Origin: Sarocladium kiliense
Taxonomy: Eukaryota; Ascomycota; Sordariomycetes; Hypocreales; Sarocladiaceae
Reading direction: 5' to 3'
Length of the DNA stretch: 64,000 bases
Assembly: GCA_030734395.1 (NCBI GenBank)
Contig: JAUZTG010000029.1
Coordinates: forward strand, 1,054,001 to 1,118,000
This document shows, one piece after another, positions 20,331-31,967 of the stretch. Position 1 is the stretch's first letter, and each line of letters starts with the position of its first letter. Position numbers and translations under genes: made by a program. The notes beneath the pieces are model-generated. The model saw only the letters and a list, made by a program, of their open reading frames with translations. It made no database searches and had not been told where the DNA came from.

Positions 20331-22746
20331 TTACATCCTGAAGTTCTCGTAGAGTTGATAGTCATCCGTAGACGTCCAGCTCAGCAGCTCCCGGTACAAC
20401 CCATCGCCCTCCTGAATTATGTACTGAGATGCGTCTGCGTCAGGGACAAGATTCGAAGCGGGCAACGTATCGGAGAGACCAAAATCTGCGCCCTCCCGCG
20501 GCTCTTCGTCTACCCCCAGACCGGCGTTGTCCATGGGAAGACCGTGAGCAATTAGGTTCCCCGGTCCTCTCGTAGACGTTTTGAAGTGCTTGACCAGACC
20601 GAGCATGCTGTTGAGGACCCTGGAGCAGTCCCTGGAGTAGTCGTTGCGGGTTTCAGCATCGTCGCCGAGGAGCCTGAGGGCAAGTGTCACGTCCAGGTCC
20701 GGCATGTTGTCGTCGCCGTCACTGCTGCCGCCCCGAGCCAGGTCTTCGAGGAGGAGTACAATTGCGGCGTTGAAGGTGTAGTGGAGCTCCGCGTGCATCA
20801 GTCTCTGTGTTGAGTCGAGCTGCCTGGCGATGCGCATGATCCAGCGGGCCGCATCTAAACCGGCCTTGATGTGCTGCTGCTGAGGGTGTTTGTCTAGATC
20901 CCATACGCCTTGAAGTCGACCTATGTACCGCTCTGCCGCCGCCTTTTTGGCAGCAATGAACAAGATCGGACGCGCCGTGACGAGAATCAGCTGGTAATAA
21001 TACATGTGCAGTGTGCATACGGCAGGGTCGGGATTGAGCCCTCCGCCGACCGCGGTTTCCAGTTTCACGGAAGGCGGCAACGAAGCCAGCCAGTTCTGGA
21101 GCATCTGCATTGACTTGCCGACATGATATCGAGCTGCTCCGCTCTCCGTCGTTCCGTCCCAGGGTGCGATCTTGTATGTGTTGCAGACTATGTAGTCTGC
21201 GATCCGTGCAAGCGAGACATGCGCGACAAGACCAGCCGCAGGAGGCAGACCTCTGTGTTGTTTTCAAAACATGTGGTAGTTAGCAGACAGTCCACAGGGA
21301 TGAAAATAAAGGATTCAACCTACGGTGTTTCCGTGGGTAAAGCGAGCCGAATGGCCTTCTCGTGGACAACAGGGGCCCTCCCCATAAGACAGCTTAGCCA
21401 GCGATCGAGTGTGTACAACGTCCAGGACACTCGTTTGGCCTGCTCATCCACCCAGCCGCGGAACATGCCGTGCCTGATAGCGATCTGGATCGCCATACTC
21501 ACGTATACACAAGCGGCGTCGCGTCTATTCATTTCGATGAGATAAAAGGCCATCAGTGCCATTGTCGACACGTCTGTGAGTGTGTACCCCATCACATCCA
21601 GCGGGTTGCCTAGGAGAAGCTTCGCGCTCTTGAAGTGGGCTTCACCTTCATGGAGATCAGGCTGCTGGGGCGATTTCGTTGCCTGACAAGCAACGGCGAA
21701 CGCTGCGTGGTAGAACGCCAAAAGCCGATGAGCCGATGAGAGCCCATCTTCTTGCGCAGGGTCCAGCAACCTTTGTGCCAGCGATAGATCCAAGTCTCCC
21801 CACCAGTATATGCCGCCCGACGGAAAGTCCCCATTGCCGTCCTGAATGAGATGTCGGAGCCTGATGAGCTTCAGGCTCATCTCGGTGCGCGAAGGGAGCC
21901 AGTGAGGATCAACATCCACGTCGTAGAGGGGGCGAGAGTCATGAGTCTGGTACTGGCCCAGCGTCTGCACAAAAGCTGAGCCGCTGCCCGCATCAGTTCC
22001 AGCTGAGAAAGGCTCAGTCGGAGCTAAAGGCACCAGAAAAATCATGAACTCCTTCAGATAGTCTAGGAAAGTTGCGCCGGAGGTCTCGCCAAGGTACCTC
22101 GCAGTGCCGTCGGGATCGTGGAGCAGGCGCCCCTCAGGCGTCTTCGTCTCGTATTCTTCGTCATTCGGAGCCAATGACGGAGTTGATTGGTTCCCTTCAA
22201 TTTCTCTTGGCGATTTGGACGACCTAGTAAGGTCATCAGCATCGTCTGGTGCCAGGAAATTATGACTTTGGTGACTCCACGGATGAGTCGGCTGGGTGCC
22301 ATCATCTCTGTCCACCGATTGATCCGAATCAGGTGGTCCTCCGACGCGCAGCCAGAGAGCTTTCCTGTCTTCAACATCTGGAAAGCTCTCCTTCAAGCAA
22401 GCCTCTAGAAGACTGCAGCGTTGACGAAGCCGCTCCAGCTCGGCTTTCTGAGTCTCAGGGCGTTGGGGAAATTGGCACTCCCTTCCAGAGCGTCGGCACT
22501 GAGCACACGGCTTCTCGCCCGAGCATTTTGTGCGTCGGGTGTTGCAACTATTACATCTGTACTAGGGTCAGTCACTATACATGGGCGATTCCCATCTGGA
22601 ATCATTGATGGGGAAACGGTCCATGGGGCTGGGCTTGAAGGAACTCACGCTGTTGTCACTCGACGTCGCTGATGGGTCGGAACTTTGTGCCGACGTGGAT
22701 TCACCGGCAGCCTGTCAGAAATTGACACAGGAGTTCTTGACGACAT
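20331..22746 (-). CDS. Zn(II)2Cys6 transcription factor
   Basis: A 750-residue fungal-specific transcription factor. Exons on the minus strand are 22746-22649, 22556-21324 and 21252-20331. The first intron splits the codon just before the zinc cluster. The binuclear cluster is C34-X2-C37-X6-C44-X5-C50-X2-C53-X6-C60, preceded by a basic stretch (RRRVTTA) and followed by a leucine-heptad-like segment (LERLRQRCSLLEACL). The middle homology region includes GGIYWWGDLDLSLAQRLL, FYLIEMNRRDAACVYVSMAIQIAIRHGM and LYTLDRWLSCLMGRAP, typical of the fungal-specific domain PF04082. It should bind CGG triplets in the nucleus. It is adjacent to a permease and a GH125-like gene whose shared promoter carries three CGG/CCG-edged inverted repeats, so it is the natural candidate regulator of that pair. 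That link is inference. Confidence 0.93.
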
Positions 22747-23296
22747 TTTCTATGTCTGCGCAAAGGGTGTGGCCGCATCGTGCGGATCTACGGTTGTCGG
22801 GTAGGGGAAGAAGAATGTAGGTCCAGAGTTCCAGGGTCGAACAGGACGTTCTTGAAGGGACTAGTTGTAGCGTAGCGCACAGTTAAAGCGCAACTGACTA
22901 GTGACACCTCTTACCCCAGAAAAATCAAGGTATCTCCTTAACAAAAAGATAATAAGGCCACGCGGGTTTATTCCGATTATGTATTGAAGCTTCCAGCAAG
23001 TTGAATCACTTCTCACGTCCTTTAACGACTTCAAACACATACTTCAGAACCTGATCAGATTTGGGAGGACGGCAAATGTGATGTTTGCATACGTGGGTAT
23101 TCGCACCATATGTCATACCTATGCCTAAGTAGTAGGTGCATATAGGTGTCAAGCATAACATGTTGAATATCTACCTTGGCAACAAAAGGAGTCATGCGCG
23201 GCGGTTATATTCACATTGTTCTGCACATCTATGCATGTACCCTAAGCCCCTCAAAGCCTTGCTATGTACTCGGGCAACCATGTATGACGTACAACT
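22747..23296. other. Intergenic region upstream of the Zn2Cys6 gene
   Basis: About 550 bases holding the promoter of the regulator and the 3' region of the permease gene (both minus strand). Short frames inside it match nothing I recognise. Confidence 0.55.
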
Positions 23297-25350
23297 TTAT
23301 AAGCTGTACAAGAAAGTCCACTTACGATCAGCATAGCGCGTGTCGTCCGTTCTCTCCAGCTCAATCTCCTCCGAGGTCTTGCCGCTCATGACCTTGAGCT
23401 TCCTTTTATTAACATGTTGCAGAGTGAAGCGATAGGCGAGGTAACCCGCTAAAGCCGCCGCGATGAAGCCGAGGGTGACATAGAAGGGCAGGCGATACTC
23501 AGGACGATACTTGGGCCGGTACAGCTGGGCGCCGATAACACCGGCGAGATTGCCGAAGCCGTTGACGCCAAGCACAAGTGATCTTTTGCCAGGTTCTACA
23601 TCCCATATTAGCAAGATAACTAGAACAGACCAGGAGTTCTAGCGAATTGCACGTACCCGGAGTGTTGCCGCTGAGCCATGCTACTGTTAGAGGAGCAGAG
23701 ACATAACTGCCGAAGAGCAATATGCAGAGACCGGCGTATTTACCGCCGTGTGAATCAACGGTAACTGTAATAATCAAGCCGATCAGAGCAACCCCGATGC
23801 CGCCCATGATGTGATAGCCTCGCTCCTTACTACAAACGTTGATCGTTAGAAATGGGCAACTCAACGGGTCAGAAAGTGCACTCCACATACTTGTGATCGG
23901 AGCTCAATGCGAATAGGTACAACCCCACGGCACCAGCCGCATACGGGGGAACGGACATCTGGAAGAGTTCTTCAGCCCTGAGTTTCATTACGAGCTTTCG
24001 CGAAGCAGCTCAACTTACGAGGTTTGCTTGGATGGACGAGTAACCCATGCCCTGTACCACGAGGGGTAAGAAGACCGAGAAGGCCTGGCTCGGAATACTG
24101 GCGCAGATGTTGAACACCAGCACGTACCACAGCTTCCAGTCCTTGCCTGTCTCCACGACATCCCTCTTTGTGAGCTTGTCCTCCTCGGTGCCGTTCTCCT
24201 GGTACTTATGGGAGACGTAGGCGGCGTTATCGGCCTGGATTCGTCGGGCGGCGAAGTTGCGCTCCTCTTGGCTGAGGAACCAGGAAGAGCCAGGACCAGC
24301 CGGGAGCCAGACCCAAGCGATGCCGCCCACGAGTATGGTAAGCGCGCCTTCGATGATGAAGAGATATTGCCAGTTCTTCATAGGCCCGCCTGTGAGGTGA
24401 AAAACGCCGTAGGCTGAAAGTTCAAACGTGTGATTAGTCGTGCAAATGATATAAGAAACCGACTCAGGAAAGTTGAACACTTACCAATAGAGCCAGAAAA
24501 GGCACCTGCCACAGCATATTGACCGTAGAACAGGCCGATACGAACAGCGAGATCCCAACGGGTGTAGAAGAAGGAGAGGTAGGCGACGGCGGTCGGATAG
24601 AAACCTGCCTCGAATGCACCGATGAGAAGCCTAGTTGCGATCAGAGCGCCTGCATGAGGTGTTTCTTAGTCGATGTCGCGAAGCGAATCAAGGCGTCTCT
24701 GAGCGTCCTTACCTCGACCCTTAATCCAAGCCTGAGCGAGAGTAATGGCACCCCATCCGAGCTGTTTGTAGAGCAGGGTTAGCAATAAAGAACTGCCACA
24801 TTCTCCATTGATCGCGCGGTTGAAGCCCGTACCATCATGATGGGAATCCAGTGCTTGGCACCGATCCAACGTCCGACAGCAGCAGACGGAGGCTGAAATA
24901 GAACGAATGTGATGAAGAACAGCGAAACAGCCAAGTTGAGATCATCTGGTTGAGCGCCAATGTCGGTGCTAAATCCTATCCATGCACAATTCTCATTAGC
25001 AAAACAACACAATTAAGGGGAGATAAGGAGAAGGACATCAGCTTCTTACCCTGAGTTTCTGCGTTACCGACATTGCTGCGGTCTAGTCCGTTGAAGAGGT
25101 AAAGAAGCGAGAGCAGCGGCAGGAGGAAGATGTCGAGCCTGCGGTTTACGCGCTTCCCCATAGCCACCTCTTCGGGGGACTGCAGCTCTCCGGCGGCAGA
25201 GATTGGTCCCTTGTGGTTGCCCTGGATTGTTGGAAGATGAGCTCCCTTGTTGTGTTTGATGCTGTCGTGCGAAGAGCGGACGGCTGAGTCGTTGCTGGTG
25301 GTCTTCTCGTCCTGCGTGGACCGCATTTGCGGCGACTGCATAGCGTCCAT
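23297..25350 (-). CDS. MFS anion:cation symporter (allantoate/nicotinate permease type)
   Basis: A 530-residue MFS transporter of the Dal5/Tna1 (ACS) family. Exons on the minus strand are 25350-25050, 24975-24833, 24761-24713, 24649-24485, 24413-24019, 23958-23891, 23829-23657 and 23595-23297, all phase-consistent. Landmarks are NRRLDIFLLPLLSLLYLFNGLDRSNVGNA, SLFFITFVLFQPPSA, LGWGAITLAQAW, LLIGAFEAGFYPTAVAYLSFFY, GGPMKNWQYLFIIEGALTI and a C-terminal RYADRKWTF. The family carries organic anions such as allantoate, nicotinate or sugar acids into the cell. It lies between a Zn2Cys6 gene and a divergent GH125-like hydrolase. A 27-base alternative intron near the 3' end was considered and is too short. 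Family call is strong; substrate is unknown. Confidence 0.92.
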
Positions 25351-26090
25351 GATGGGTGTTGGATTAACTGTTGTGGACTTTTCTGAGCATTTGATAGCTC
25401 ATGAAGATTTTCCCCAGTCGGCGTTGCTGGTCCTTTTAAAGACCTCCAAAGGTCACCAGCACGTTGTTACCATGGCCCAAGATCCTCATACTACGATTGA
25501 CTTCGACAGAGGTAGGGTACCGTACCCGTTCGATAGTCGCTGAAGGCTTTCCAGATTTAGATCAAGGTGAAATCATGGAGGTCCAAACATACTCTGAATG
25601 GATTTTGTAGCAGAGGCAGTCTGGGGTGAGAACTTGATCCGGGGAACTTGGCAACCGGCTGCGTTGGCAAATTTCCGGGACCGGGTACCGTACCCGACCC
25701 CGTTCCCCGGTCCCCGTTCCCCTTCCCCAGTTTTCGCAGGTTTTCGGTGTGACGCAGGGCCCCGATCCGGGGGGAGAGCCCTGTCTGATTCGATCAGATG
25801 AGAGGAAGGCGTCGGGTCCAGAGCCGAGGGTACCGTACCCGATGCCTATCTCGACGGAATCCCATCTCATTTGAAGTTCGGAACCTTTACCGTCGGTAGT
25901 TAGCAAAGCTGAACAAATGCCATTGACTGGTGCAACCAACACAAAGTAGATATCAAAGAGGGAGGGGGCCATCAGCAGTGTTTCCCCTTTTTTGCATTCA
26001 TAGAGCTAGGTTGCAGAGCTCCTTGTTCTTGATCCATTTCAACATTATCTTTCTGGCCTGTTAGTCGATGTTCTTAGGCAATCAGTCAGT
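25351..26090. promoter_or_regulatory. Divergent promoter between permease and GH125-like gene
   Basis: A 740-base intergenic region between two divergent genes. It carries three copies of a perfect 6+1+6 inverted repeat (separate entry). Between the second and third copies is a pyrimidine-rich tract with CCCCGTTCCCC repeated at 25698-25708 and 25712-25722. The density of repeated signals is far above that of any other gap in the window. Confidence 0.6.
25515..25840. repeat. Three copies of inverted repeat GGGTAC-C-GTACCC (putative operators)
   Basis: Exact copies of GGGTACCGTACCC lie at 25515-25527, 25683-25695 and 25828-25840. Each is a perfect 6-base inverted repeat around one C. The second copy is flanked to give CGG-N9-CCG; the other two read AGG-N9-CCG. 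CGG/CCG half-sites in inverted arrangement are the classic target form of dimeric Zn2Cys6 regulators. Distances are about 165-490 bases from the permease ATG and 250-575 from the GH125-like ATG. Function as operators is inference. Confidence 0.6.
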
Positions 26091-28333
26091 ATGGGCGAAT
26101 TCATTCCTGAGCCTGAGCAGAGGCTCCTAGACGTTGCGTCATCCGAGGGGATCCAGTCTCGGGACTTCTCAAAGCCTGTCACTTTTGATCTTAAATCGTC
26201 CAAGCCAAACAAGACCGTTGATCTTGGGCGAGATGGCGTATCCGCGTCCATAGACTCCCTTGGTCGTGTGAGTTATCGCTTCTAAGCCCCCTCCTCCCCA
26301 AAACTTTCCAGAGTAAACTTACAAAAAGAATTGCCTAGATTCTGCAACTCGGTGTCTTTCATCCACAACATGGAATTATTGTTGCTGCACCTTACAAGCA
26401 GTTTGATGGTTCCAGATTCTACGAACCACTCTACGTGCGACAATACCGAACACGAATGCTTTCCTACATCCAAGATGGGATCCCAGGATTCGGTCTCCAG
26501 TTCGAGCAGAACCCTTCGAAGGTGTCTATCCAGCTGCTGAGGTGGAACAGCGCCGTCTTCCGATTCAGCCTATCCAGCGTACTGGACGTCACGAAGACAG
26601 TGACCGTGCTCGAGAGCGGAGAGCTAGCGCAGACGGTCGTTGTGGTGAACAAGGGCTCGAACAACATCACATGCAGAATGGTCCTCAACTTGGGCCTGAG
26701 TCTGAACCGCGCATCGTATGGGCAGCTGACCGAAGGAGGACCAGTCCCCCTGCCGAAGAGCCGGAATGACTTCCGCTTGATCGACGACAACAAGTCGTTC
26801 CTCGTCATCAACCCATTCCTTGAAGCCAGTCTTCAAGGTTCGGTGCTCGTTAACGGGGCTGCCTTGCCTCTACCGCCCGTGAGGGAGGAGTCACAGGCTG
26901 ACGCGCCGCTCACCGTGGCTATCCCGCTTGACGTGGTCGTTCCCGCTGGTCAGGAGAAGATCATCGAGGCGAGAATGATGTATCGTGCAGGGAGCGACTC
27001 GTTTCGGCCAGTTTCTTTGAACAGCCTCAAGGTCGTGGGATCAGCCTTGTCCTCTGATTGGAACCGAGATGACACACTCTCAACGTATATCCTGCGCCGA
27101 AACGTGGACTATGTGCTTGCCAACTGCGTGGTACCAGTTAGCGAAACGGGGGTTGCCGTGATTACGGACCACGTTGCCCTGCCCCTAGGCTGGAACAGAG
27201 ATAACTAGTAAGATTCCGCGGCTTTCTCATTTTCGAACCCTACTCAAAGAGTTCCAAACGTTTAACTGGTCTCATACAGCTGGCAAATTCGACTTTTGGC
27301 AGAAGCATACGAAAACATAGACAATCTTGTCAAGCCACATGCGGTGGCCCTGTACGCAGAGCAGATCCGAACTGTTCTCAGGGGCCATCTCGTCTGGGTA
27401 TTCAAGCTCGCTCAGCGACCACAAGGGTTCTGGCACAGGTCATATCTCGTCACAGGCGTGCCTAAGGATGGGCCCATATTCCAGCTGGACCAGCAATGCT
27501 ATCCTATCCTAGAGCTATGCGACTACCTGGATATCTTCTTCGGGGAGGATGATTTTGTACGCGATCTCCTGTCTGGAAGCGCAACGACCGAGATCATGCA
27601 GATATTTGAGGCTAAGCGCGACACGGAGTCTGGCTTGTGGCCCACAGACGAAACACCTGGCGACGATGCTGTCATCTATCCTTACCACTTCTCCAGCAAC
27701 GTCCTGCTGTGGCGAACTTTCTCGCGTCTCCGCGATCTACGGGCTCGACTGACGCCTAATCTGAAGGAGGAGACTCAAAGGCTGGACACGCTTGCTCGTG
27801 ATCTCCGTAATAGGATCCTCTCGTCCTTCACTGCCACGCATCTGAGCACAAGCGCACGCATGTTCGCCTACCTCACCGACGCGCAGGGGAAGCATCTATT
27901 CTACCACGACGCTAACGATGTCCCAACCCTCCTGGCCCGCGAATGGGACTTTGTCTCAACATCCACAGAGATCGAAACATGGAAGAACACCATGCAGTTC
28001 GGGTTCTCGCCCGCCAACAAAGACGGCTACTGTCATAAGGGCAAGTATCCCGGCTTAGGCAGTGTCCACTCACCCGGATCCTGGGTTCTGGGCTACTATC
28101 AGGAGCTGGGCTTCTCTGCTGCCCTAGACGATGCCCAGAGGGCCCAGGATGTGTGGCGCCGTATCGGCGCCGCAATGCAATGGGACGGGACATTCTCTGA
28201 GGCCGTGGACCCGGAGACTGCGGTGTGTTCGAGTAAGGCTTGGTTCAGCTGGCCAGGGTCGATGATTGGGGCGTTGATCATCCAGTTGAGAATAAGGGGA
28301 ACAGAAGAGAAACTTCTAGGTACAATAAGTTGA
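26091..28333 (+). CDS. Six-hairpin glycosidase, distant GH125-like
   Basis: A 699-residue protein with exons 26091-26267, 26339-27207 and 27280-28333. The N-terminal half is a beta-sandwich-like region (QFDGSRFYEPLYVRQYRTRM, TVTVLESGELAQTVVVVNKG). The C-terminal half is an alpha/alpha barrel. Short matches to the GH125 exo-alpha-mannosidase pattern are visible: FQLDQQCYPILELCDY, a GDDAVIYPYHFSSNVLLWR segment resembling the family's SDDA..Y.F..PSN motif, and FSEAVDPET..SSKAWFSWPGSM resembling its HESF....TRSWFAWANS end. There is no signal peptide (MGEFIPEPEQ), so it is probably intracellular. It is divergent from the ACS permease. A general six-hairpin glycosidase or debranching-like enzyme is the alternative. 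Being a carbohydrate-active enzyme is likely; exact family and substrate are uncertain. Confidence 0.72.
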
Positions 28334-28778
28334 GAAACCACTAATATAGCGGATGAATCTTATTGGAAGTGGCTATTACTTTTAGCCGTATCCATAGTCA
28401 GAAGGCCTGATGCGAAGAAGACCATGGTGTGCTGGCAGCCATTTGCGGCAGCATGATCGCCTTGTTCAGGACGCGGGTCGCCCGGTTTTCGTCGTAGACT
28501 ACCTTGATAGTCACACGCGACAGACCTTGCTATCCGAATCTGTTTCTAGCGTAGAGCCTGGGCTGTCACTGCTTTACCCTAAGCGCACGGGTGATCAGGT
28601 GTGATGAAAGCCTGTGCTGAACCCTTAGCATCGTTTCAAACCCCTTTTCAGGTCGATGAGGCACGGAACGCATGGATCTACACAGTCTGCTTCTTCACGT
28701 AGAGCGACCAGCCAACACCTAGAACCCAATGCCGAGACTCAAGGATCGCTTTCAATTTGCATCTTTGTTCTTCGTGCT
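28334..28778. other. Intergenic region containing repeat copy 2
   Basis: Short gap between the 3' ends of two convergent genes. Its only notable content is the dispersed repeat at 28538-28652; no gene is seen. Confidence 0.55.
28538..28652 (+). repeat. Dispersed direct repeat, copy 2
   Basis: Same orientation as 19974-20109. It shares the ATCTGTTTCTAGC start, GCTTTACCCT centre and CTTAGCATCGTTTCAA end, with differences that are mostly transitions. The two copies bracket the regulator, permease and GH125-like gene over 8.4 kb. It could be a solo remnant of a mobile element. Confidence 0.75.
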
Positions 28779-29601
28779 TCATATAGACGTCAGCTTCGCA
28801 GAATGGAAAGCGGTACAGGGTTGGAAAACGTACTTGTAGTTCCGTATCATCATCTTGAGCCACTGGAAGGCTTCTATAAGTCCTTCAACGGAGAGTAGAT
28901 CAGTCTCCACGACATACTACGTGTTATATTTAGCATCCTTCAAGCTGACAATGAGTTCTTCGACTAACCCAAGGCCTTGTGTCGAGCAATGCACCGCAAG
29001 CACCTAAAACCTCTTGGCGGAGTTCATGTATTGACAGCGAGTCTCCAGCGGAATCTAGTTGCTTGTTCGCCAGAACAAGTAAAGGGATATTTTCGCGAAC
29101 GCCTTCGTCATTGATGTGGCCACTAAGCTCCTCAAGTGCCACAGGCAGCTCATCCCGCTTGTAAGTCATAATCCATACTAGGACCGTGCAACCTCGTAGG
29201 AATCCTTGAACCACCCGCTTCTTGCGAGCGCAACATTGACAAACAACCGGGCATGTGTCCCCAACCCTAACCGCGCAGATAATCGCACTGTTATTCAGTA
29301 CCAGTCTCTCTGTGTCGAGATGCAAGGAACGGAGCAGGAATTCAATATCTCGGCCGCCGTACGGCGAAAGCTGCTTTGCTAGTAGAGTTGACTTGCCAGT
29401 AGTCTCCTGGCCGACTACTAGCATCCGACAAGGGATGCCCTTGAAGAGTTGGGCTATTGGTGATGGTGCCTCGATGAGGCCACAAGTGGCCAGTGTGTCT
29501 CGCGCTTTCTCCGACCAGGTTCTAACGTCAAGCTGAGGATTTGACCACAGGAGGTCAATCACTGTCGCATCTAGTTCCGGAAACCCTGGATCATGGATCA
29601 T
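28779..29601 (-). CDS. Divergent ARF-family small GTPase-like protein with degenerate motifs
   Basis: A 256-residue protein with exons 29601-28969 and 28916-28779 on the minus strand. The splice joins RPW to YVVETD and restores the usual ARF C-terminus (EGLIEAFQWLK). The G1 loop is clear (residues 64-71, GQETTGKS). The position of the switch II motif DVGGQ reads RVGDT, losing the Asp and the catalytic Gln. The G4 motif NKQD reads NKQLD, with the Asp displaced by one. An N-terminal extension of about 55 residues replaces the usual short amphipathic helix, and no myristoylation glycine follows the Met. The fold family is ARF/Arl, but nucleotide hydrolysis is doubtful. The start is the first ATG in frame. 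The gene is divergent from the Zn2Cys6 gene at 29934. Confidence 0.75.
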
Positions 29602-29933
29602 CTTTTCTGTTCTTCTTGTTGTCGTAAGACATTGTATAAGTAGAGGTTCAATCTCAATGAGTAGGTAATTATTCAGCCGGGGTAGTCGCCAAGGTATGTG
29701 GGAGGCTGTGGGTATGAAGCGCTTTGCTGAGAGCGAGTTCTTGTGAGAAAAGAGATACTTGGCAGGCGGACGAGAAGCGATATTGGACACACGCGGGTAA
29801 AGGGTAGGTTAGGGCGAAGGAGGTTGGAAACTAGTCTCGCTACCTTAGCACGGCGTCATTGTTGCCGGCGCTCCGCAGCACATCTCATTGGTTTGCACTT
29901 CACTGATGCAACAGCGCAATACGTCCATGAGCC
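29602..29933. promoter_or_regulatory. Short divergent promoter (ARF-like / Zn2Cys6)
   Basis: Only 332 bases separate the two divergent start codons, so the genes must share promoter space. No specific element is recognised. Confidence 0.45.
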
Positions 29934-31967
29934 ATGAACAGTAATCTCCCATTGCTGCGGCCATCAGCGACAGAGAGTCTTGCTTCCGCTCTGGACAGTA
30001 CTACGGACAACCCTGGTGCATCGTCGCGACAAGCACAGAAGCGGCGACGGACCGACGCGCGTGTCTCGTTCCCTCGGAAGCGAGCAGTGGCAGCGTGTGA
30101 GCCGTGTCGCTCTCGAAAAGTGAGTGAGCAATGACTTATGATGTATTGAATTTCCCAAGCTGATACGTTTGCGTTGCTGGTAGACGAAATGTGACAACCA
30201 AAGACCATGCTGCAGCGCATGTGCGTCCAGCGGTGCCGTGTGTGTCTTTCGAGACCAGCAGCTGGACCATTCTACGTAACTCTCATAATCATTGGAAACG
30301 GCCGTGAATCCCGCGTATTAATTGTGAGCAGGCTTGACTCAGCTAGTCTCGCCATATTGGATCGCCTGAACTATGCAGTTCAACTGCTGGAAAGACAGGC
30401 TGAAGCATTAGGTCCTGAACGATCGACGACTTCAAATGCAAGCCAGAATACGCCAGGCGGGAGCATCAACGACACCGTGACACAGACGCCGACCGAAGAT
30501 CTGCTCTGGACAGATGCGTCACGTAATGCTGGAGCAGAATCCTCCCGGCCGCTCGATGAAACCGAGGCAGCCCTGAGCGACGCGTTGAACATCAGTTCTA
30601 GACCAGCCTGCACGCATATTTTGGAATGGCCGATTTTTGGGACGCGGGTACGGCCTGAGTCGATCAAGCCGACAGTCACCGGAGCATCAACACCGACCGG
30701 CTTCACTGGCAGGATTCACGAAGGGGAAGTCCTACATCATGTAGAAAGCTTCTTGCGGAATGTGCATACGAAGAATCCCATTTTGGATCCAATTGAGCTG
30801 CTCGGCCTAGCTCGTGATGTGACCGAGCAAGGCTTCGCCTGGGACGATGCCTCGTGTCTCGTCCTGATAGCCTCAGCATTGGGCAGACTGTCGACGTCGT
30901 GGGAAGTAGCGATCCCCATCGATGGGGAGCATTCCATGTCCGATATTGACGCTTTCCGGTTGGCAGAGGCGTACTACACAGCAGCACGGAAACGGCTTGG
31001 ACTTCTCGACACTTCTATCATGGCTACACAGTGCTGCTTCCTAACGGGTGTATACGAGATGTACTCCATGCGACCGTTGACTGCATGGTCTTCCTTCAAC
31101 AGGGCTTGCACCATGCTCCAGCTTCACCTTTATGCGCAATCATCTGAGAGCACGCAGTCATTTACACGCGCTGAACAATGCCTTTACTGGTCATGCCTCA
31201 AGTCAGAATGCGAAATGAGGGAAGAACTCGTCCTTCCCCCATCAGGTTTAGCTATGGTTGGCTATCCAGGCGCATTTCCGTCGCCGCCAGGCACGCTGTC
31301 GAACTTGGATATCGATACACCGGATAGCAGGGCAACGTGGGAGTCGGTCCATGAGAGTAGCTGGTACTACTACCTCTCTGACATCGCATACCGCCGCATA
31401 GCTAATCGTGCCACGACTATGCTGTACAGCATGCCTAAAGAGCGATGGGCATCGATGGGCGCGACCTCACTGCATCGCATATCGGACGAGCTTGACAAGC
31501 AAACGCTGCAGTGGTGGGAGAACATTCCCGGCTCCCCAAGTGCAGTACTTCCGGAAACAACAGATGAGCTCACGTACATGCTTTGGCTAGACTACGTGGA
31601 CTTGCGTGAGCGGATATGGCGACCCTTTGTTTACCTCGCGGTGCATGACGGCGTGTCAGAGACAGACATACCTCTCATCAAAACAGATGCTCAGAAGTGC
31701 CTGGATATGTGCTTCCAGACATTGGAGGGTGCAAGACTCAAACACCGCCATCACGGGCTCTGGCTGACGATCAGATGTATGTTCAGCAAGGCCTTGTTGG
31801 TTATTGCAGCGGCAACAAGCAAGAACGTGGAGATGAGGGACGATTGGAAGCACCGCGTGGAGGACTTCCAAGCTTATCTGAGGTACTGGGAGGCGGAGGC
31901 GCCTGAGTGTATGGGCATGCGCAAGGCGCTTGAGACCCTGATGGTAGACGTTGGCTCGGAGGCGTGA
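29934..31967 (+). CDS. Zn(II)2Cys6 transcription factor
   Basis: A 637-residue regulator with exons 29934-30119, 30184-30275 and 30332-31967. The zinc cluster is split by the first intron: C55-X2-C58-X6-C65-X6-C72-X2-C75-X6-C82, preceded by a basic KRRRTDARVSFPRKRA segment. The second splice joins DHST to LDSASLAILDRLNYAVQLLERQ, a short coiled-coil linker. The rest shows the fungal-specific domain, with VESFLRNVHTKNPILDP, ASALGRLSTSWE, TAWSSFNRACTMLQLHL and ECLYWSCLKSE-like segments. It is nuclear and probably controls neighbouring genes such as the GH3/porter pair downstream, which is inference. Length and domain layout are normal for the class. Confidence 0.92.

Noticed and set aside
23299..23330. 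Extra 27-base intron near the 3' end of the ACS permease gene
   Set aside because: Too short for a spliceosomal intron; without it the protein ends with the family-typical RYADRKWTF.
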